From Terasakiella sp. SH-1 (GTDB lineage: Bacteria > Pseudomonadota > Alphaproteobacteria > Rhodospirillales > Terasakiellaceae), in NCBI RefSeq assembly GCF_004564135.1, contig NZ_CP038255.1, positions 1,086,501-1,150,500 on the forward strand: DNA of 64,000 bases, written 5' to 3'. Below the pieces are notes generated by a model. It saw nothing but the letters and a program-made list of their open reading frames with translations. It ran no database searches and was not told the DNA's origin. Shown piece by piece: positions 60,310-64,000 of the stretch (position 1 is its first letter; every line of letters begins with the position of its first letter). A program made the translations under genes and the position numbers.

Positions 60310-60924
60310 ATGAAAAAAAGCCTATTTATTCTTTTTTTGTTTTGTTTTCCGGTGTCGGAAACATATGGACAAACAGTTGGGGAATTATGTCCCCCTCCAG
60401 GAATTTCAAAACAAAATAATTTATTTTACAGTACTTGGGCTCATAGCTGTTATAGCCGTATTGAAAACTATGAATCCGTTATGGTTCAAAAGGTCATCCA
60501 AACGTTCTCATACTATTTGTACGAAGATATTTTGCAGCAATCGAACAGCGCTTCCTTGCTAAATGGCGCTTCTACATTGGCATGGCTTCTCAATAAGCAA
60601 GGTCAGTTGGATGATAAATTAGGGGTTAATCAAAATGAGGAACGTATTTATACAGTTCTGAGAAAAGCGAAGGCTTCTCCCTATGATCGGGCAAAGGTTT
60701 TGTTGAACCTTGCCTATTACTGGCGAAAGTTGGGAGAAGTAGAGAGATTAAAAGCGGTCTTGGTTGAGCTGCTTGCTTCTTTGCCAAATGTCCAGCCTGT
60801 GGCTTTGGATCATGATAATCCGCGTAAATATGTTTTGAATGGGGTTCTAAATGCTCAGAAGTCTGCTGGGATGCATGACTGGTATTACGAAACTTATCAA
60901 AAGTACGCAGATATTCTTAAATGA
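60310..60924 (+). CDS. Exported protein of unknown function inserted before the S10 operon
   Basis: 204 residues from ATG 60310, with GGGGGGAAGG upstream. The signal peptide is MKKSLFILFLFCFPVSETYG. The mature part is helical and TPR-like in feel (ASLLNGASTLAWLLNKQGQLDD, SPYDRAKVLLNLAYYWRKLGEVERLKAVLVELLASLP) and has two Cys near its start. I do not recognise the family; a short helical-repeat periplasmic protein is likely. It lies between tuf and rpsJ, where most proteobacteria have no gene, and its base composition is lower in G+C than the ribosomal genes around it. That suggests a later insertion. Confidence 0.7.
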   Translation: MKKSLFILFLFCFPVSETYGQTVGELCPPPGISKQNNLFYSTWAHSCYSRIENYESVMVQKVIQTFSYYLYEDILQQSNSASLLNGASTLAWLLNKQGQLDDKLGVNQNEERIYTVLRKAKASPYDRAKVLLNLAYYWRKLGEVERLKAVLVELLASLPNVQPVALDHDNPRKYVLNGVLNAQKSAGMHDWYYETYQKYADILK

Positions 60925-61123
60925 AGCTCTAAGCTAACCCTTTGAAAAAAGATTCAAAAAAGAGTCACTTTGACCTTGCATCCCATCCGGGCTTCCCATA
61001 TAAACCAGCCATTCGCTCTTTCACCCCATTTAAGGGGTTGAGTTCTTCGGCGTTCTCATGCGCCCTTTCGGGGGTTGAGAGTGTCGAGGTTTTTTTGTTG
61101 TCTGAGTTAGGTAATAAACTCTT

Positions 61124-61432
61124 ATGGAACACCAAAATATCCGTATCCGCTTGAAAGCGTTTGATCACCGCGTACTGGATCAGTCCGCGAAAGAGATCGT
61201 TAACACGGCCAAGCGTACAGGTGCTCAGGTAAAGGGTCCTATCCCTCTACCTACTCGTATTGAGCGTTTCACAATTCTGCGTTCTCCTCACGTAAACAAG
61301 AAATCTCGTGAGCAGTTCGAGACGCGGACACACAAACGTCTTTTGGACATTGTGGATCCGACGCCGCAGACTGTGGATGCGCTTATGAAGCTGGACCTCG
61401 CGTCCGGCGTTGATGTTGAAATTAAGCTTTAA
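61124..61432 (+). CDS. rpsJ: 30S ribosomal protein S10 (NusE)
   Basis: 102 residues: [76 protein letters not shown], a standard S10. It is also the transcription factor NusE, which pairs with NusB and bridges NusG. First gene of the S10 operon. A leader of 199 bases lies before it; the CGCCCTTTCGGGGG element near 61060 may be a small hairpin. rplC follows 13 bases on. Confidence 0.97.
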   Translation: MEHQNIRIRLKAFDHRVLDQSAKEIVNTAKRTGAQVKGPIPLPTRIERFTILRSPHVNKKSREQFETRTHKRLLDIVDPTPQTVDALMKLDLASGVDVEIKL

Positions 61433-61445
61433 AGGATTAGGGCAG

Positions 61446-62171
61446 ATGCGATCTGGTCTCATCGCGCAAAAATTGGGTATGACCCGTGTCTTTGCTGAAG
61501 ACGGCAACCATGTTGGCGTAACAGTATTGAAGGTTGATACTCAGGTAGTAGCGCAGCGTACCGAAGACAAGGATGGCTACACAGCAGTGCAGCTCGGATT
61601 TGGTAGCGCCAAGGTCAAGAACGTGAGCAAGCCCATGCGCGGGCACTTCGCCGCTAACAAGGTGGAGCCAAAAGCCAAACTGGCAGAATTCCGCGTGGAG
61701 CCTGAAGGTCTTATCGAAGTGGGTGCGGAACTCTCTGCAGAACACTTCGTCGTTGGTCAGTCTGTTGATGTAACAGGCACGTCCATCGGTAAAGGCTTTG
61801 CAGGGGGCATGAAACGTCACAACTTTGGCGGTCTTCGTGCTTCTCACGGTGTATCAATCTCACACCGTTCTCACGGTTCCACCGGTCAATGTCAGGACCC
61901 TGGCCGCGTCTTCAAAGGTAAGAAGATGGCGGGTCATATGGGTGCTGCGCGTGTGACTGTTCAGAATCTCGAAATCGTCGCCACAGATGGCGAGCGTGGT
62001 CTTATCATGGTTAAGGGCGGTCTGCCCGGTGCCAAGGGTGGTTACGTTCTGGTGAAAGATGCTGTTAAGCGTCCGGCACCTGAAGGTCTTCCGTTCCCGG
62101 CAGCTGTGAAGTCTGCGCCAGCAGCAGCAGAGGCTCCGGCCGAAGCTGAAGCTGAGACGACTGAGGAATAA
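61446..62171 (+). CDS. rplC: 50S ribosomal protein L3
   Basis: 241 residues from ATG 61446 (AGGATTAGGG upstream). It begins [20 protein letters not shown] and has the family's [53 protein letters not shown]3 is one of the first proteins to bind 23S rRNA and reaches the peptidyl-transferase centre. The C-terminus has an extra Ala/Pro/Glu tail ([20 protein letters not shown]) found in many alphaproteobacteria. rplD starts 5 bases after. Confidence 0.98.
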   Translation: MRSGLIAQKLGMTRVFAEDGNHVGVTVLKVDTQVVAQRTEDKDGYTAVQLGFGSAKVKNVSKPMRGHFAANKVEPKAKLAEFRVEPEGLIEVGAELSAEHFVVGQSVDVTGTSIGKGFAGGMKRHNFGGLRASHGVSISHRSHGSTGQCQDPGRVFKGKKMAGHMGAARVTVQNLEIVATDGERGLIMVKGGLPGAKGGYVLVKDAVKRPAPEGLPFPAAVKSAPAAAEAPAEAEAETTEE

Positions 62172-62176
62172 GTGGC

Positions 62177-62797
62177 ATGAAGTGCGACGTAATTAGTCTT
62201 GAAAATAAGAAAGTCGGCGATATTGAGCTGGACGACGCTATCTTTGGCGTTGAGCCGCGTGCTGACATTCTTCACCGTGTGGTAAACTGGCAGTTGGCTC
62301 GTCGCCAAGCTGGTACACACAAAGTAAAAACTCGTGGTGAGCTGGCTATCGTGAAAACGAAACCGTTCAAGCAAAAGGGTACTGGTAACGCTCGTCAGGG
62401 CTTTAAAGGTGTCACCCAGATGCGTGGCGGTGCGACTGTTCATGGTCCGGTTGTTCGTTCTTACGCACACAACCTGAACAAAAAAGTTCGCAAGCTCGGT
62501 CTGAAATGCGCGCTGTCTTCAAAAGCAGCTGGCGGTTCTCTGATCGTTGTTGACGAAGCCAAGCTGGATGCCCCGAAAACAAAAGAAGCTGCTGCTAAGC
62601 TGAAAGCTCTGGAGCTGACTTCTGCTTTGTTTATCGATGCAACCGACGTTGATGCCAACTTCCAAAACGCCATTGCCAACATTCCTGGTATTGATGCGTT
62701 GCCGAGCCAAGGTGCTAACGTTTACGACATTCTGCGTGCTGACAAATTGGTTCTGACCAAAGGTGCAGTCGAAAAATTGGTGGAGCGCTTGTCATGA
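62177..62797 (+). CDS. rplD: 50S ribosomal protein L4
   Basis: 206 residues. The long extended loop that reaches the exit tunnel is present ([41 protein letters not shown]). L4 also controls the S10 operon in E. coli; whether it does here is not shown. The stop overlaps the rplW start by 4 bases (ATGA). Confidence 0.98.
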   Translation: MKCDVISLENKKVGDIELDDAIFGVEPRADILHRVVNWQLARRQAGTHKVKTRGELAIVKTKPFKQKGTGNARQGFKGVTQMRGGATVHGPVVRSYAHNLNKKVRKLGLKCALSSKAAGGSLIVVDEAKLDAPKTKEAAAKLKALELTSALFIDATDVDANFQNAIANIPGIDALPSQGANVYDILRADKLVLTKGAVEKLVERLS

Positions 62798-63117
62798 CAA
62801 AATATCTTGCAAGCAAAGTAACCGTTTCTAAAGAACGTGAGTTTGAATTGCTGCGTTCTCCGGTTATCACCGAGAAAGCGACACTGCTGTCAGAACACAA
62901 CCAGGTAACATTCCGTGTACCGATGGATGCGAACAAAATTGAAGTTCGCAAAGCGGTTGAGAATGTGTTTGGTGTGAAGGTTACTGCGGTTAATACCATT
63001 ATTACTAAAGGTAAAGCCAAACGTTTCCGTGGCCGCATGGGTCGTCGTTCCGATGTCAAAAAAGCAATCGTGACACTTGCCGAAGGTGAGTCTATCGATG
63101 TGACGACGGGGGTCTAA
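62794..63117 (+). CDS. rplW: 50S ribosomal protein L23
   Basis: 107 residues with [51 protein letters not shown], the full L23 core. L23 lies at the exit-tunnel mouth, where trigger factor and SRP dock. Its first 15 residues ([15 protein letters not shown]) extend the usual start, and a later in-frame ATG is not available, so the overlap start is kept. Confidence 0.97.
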   Translation: MTKYLASKVTVSKEREFELLRSPVITEKATLLSEHNQVTFRVPMDANKIEVRKAVENVFGVKVTAVNTIITKGKAKRFRGRMGRRSDVKKAIVTLAEGESIDVTTGV

Positions 63118-63120
63118 ACC

Positions 63121-63951
63121 ATGGCTTTGAAAAAATTCAAACCGACGACTCCGGGCCAGCGTAGCTTGGTTCTGGTAGATCGTTCCGATCTGTACAAAGG
63201 CAAACCGGTCAAAGCATTGACTGAGGGCCTGCGTAAGAGCGGCGGTCGTAACAACACAGGTCGTATTACATCTCGCCGTATCGGTGGTGGTCATAAGCGT
63301 CGTTATCGCTTCATCGACTTTAAACGTAATGCGAAATTTGATGTTCCGGCTACAGTAGAGCGTCTTGAGTACGATCCTAACCGTACAGCCTTTATTGCTC
63401 TTATCCGCTACGAAGACGGGGAACTGTCTTACATCATCGCACCGCAACGTCTGCAAGTTGGCGACACTGTTGTTGCTGGCGAGCGCGTGGACGTAAAACC
63501 GGGTAATGCTATGCCTTTGGCAAACATTCCGGTTGGTACCATCATTCATAACGTCGAAATGAAGCCTGGTAAGGGTGCTCAGATCGCACGTTCTGCCGGT
63601 ACTTACGTTCAGCTCGTTGGTAAAGACCAGGGTTACGCTCAGCTTCGTCTCGGTTCTGGCGAGGTTCGCCTGGTCCGTGGTGAGTGCATGGCAACTATCG
63701 GCGCTGTTTCCAACCCGGACAACCAAAACGCTAAGCTCGGTAAAGCCGGTCGTAGCCGTTGGTTGGGCAAACGCCCATCTGTCCGTGGTGTGGCAATGAA
63801 CCCTGTCGATCACCCACATGGTGGTGGTGAAGGTCGCACCTCTGGTGGCCGTCATCCGGTTACACCTTGGGGTAAACCGACTAAGGGTAAGCGCACTCGT
63901 AGCAACAAGAAGACGGACGCGTTGATTATGCGCAGCCGTCATAAGAAATAG
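63121..63951 (+). CDS. rplB: 50S ribosomal protein L2
   Basis: 276 residues. Both RNA-binding regions are intact: [32 protein letters not shown] and the C-terminal [41 protein letters not shown], with the essential His in DHPHGGG. L2 supports subunit association and the peptidyl-transferase centre. It starts 3 bases after rplW. Confidence 0.98.
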   Translation: MALKKFKPTTPGQRSLVLVDRSDLYKGKPVKALTEGLRKSGGRNNTGRITSRRIGGGHKRRYRFIDFKRNAKFDVPATVERLEYDPNRTAFIALIRYEDGELSYIIAPQRLQVGDTVVAGERVDVKPGNAMPLANIPVGTIIHNVEMKPGKGAQIARSAGTYVQLVGKDQGYAQLRLGSGEVRLVRGECMATIGAVSNPDNQNAKLGKAGRSRWLGKRPSVRGVAMNPVDHPHGGGEGRTSGGRHPVTPWGKPTKGKRTRSNKKTDALIMRSRHKK

Positions 63952-63962
63952 GAGGTCGGCTC

Positions 63963-64000
63963 ATGGCTCGTTCCGTATGGAAAGGACCGTTTGTTGACGG
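63963..64000 (+). CDS. rpsS: 30S ribosomal protein S19, start only
   Basis: Twelve codons, MARSVWKGPFVD, match the start of S19 exactly, with AGGAGG 6 bases upstream. The gene runs off the right edge of the window. Its place after rplB is the normal order. Confidence 0.95.
   Translation, partial: MARSVWKGPFVD

Overview
The window looks like part of the chromosome of an alphaproteobacterium with moderate G+C. The evidence is the tRNA/tuf/secE/nusG/rplKAJL/rpoBC block followed by the str and S10 ribosomal operons, the sequence character of RpoB, RpoC and EF-Tu, and two pairs of soluble PAS and methyl-accepting proteins of a type I associate with Rhodospirillales (Magnetospirillum/Terasakiella-like bacteria). 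The genus-level placement is inference. No rRNA genes and no CRISPR array were seen.

Layout. (1) About 1-6.3 kb is a worn accessory region. It holds a 3'-truncated exported protein, a secreted Sel1-repeat protein, a solitary tyrosine recombinase, a small lipoprotein lying between 21-bp inverted repeats, and a dead DUF3732-type SMC-like ATPase gene. That gene is broken by a truncated IS200-like element, a CTAG duplication and an IS1595-family insertion. (2) About 6.4-26.9 kb is one long + strand cluster of nine genes. It encodes an exported protein, a cytoplasmic vWA protein, SrfB (actin/Hsp70-like ATPase), SrfC (P-loop protein with all dynamin-like GTPase motifs), a membrane-anchored protein with six cadherin-like repeats and an FGE-like end, two large exported proteins (one with SH3-like and vWA domains), an ABC ATPase with a MacB/FtsX-type permease, and a SrfA-like membrane protein. 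This is the most interesting system in the window. It looks like an envelope-spanning machine that couples two cytoplasmic NTPases to an ABC transporter and periplasmic sensor or adhesion-like domains. (3) About 26.9-34.1 kb is a second patchwork: an IS3-family remnant, a phage-like fragment, several hypotheticals with a pair of operator-like palindromes, and a truncated IS407-group element that cuts a gene on each side.

(4) From two identical tRNA-Thr genes at 34.2 kb onward the window is core genome. It contains rlmB, tRNA-Tyr, tRNA-Gly, tuf, an AhpD-like gene, tRNA-Trp, secE-nusG, rplKA, rplJL, a solute-binding protein gene on the opposite strand, and rpoBC. A 5-kb chemotaxis/energy-taxis insert follows, with two PAS+MCP gene pairs (the first MCP frameshifted) and an XRE regulator between them. 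Then come rpsL-rpsG-fusA-tuf, a terminator, a small exported protein, and rpsJ-rplC-rplD-rplW-rplB-rpsS, which runs off the end.

The two tuf genes encode the same 394-residue protein. Their DNA is nearly identical in the middle and differs mainly at both ends, which is the pattern left by gene conversion.
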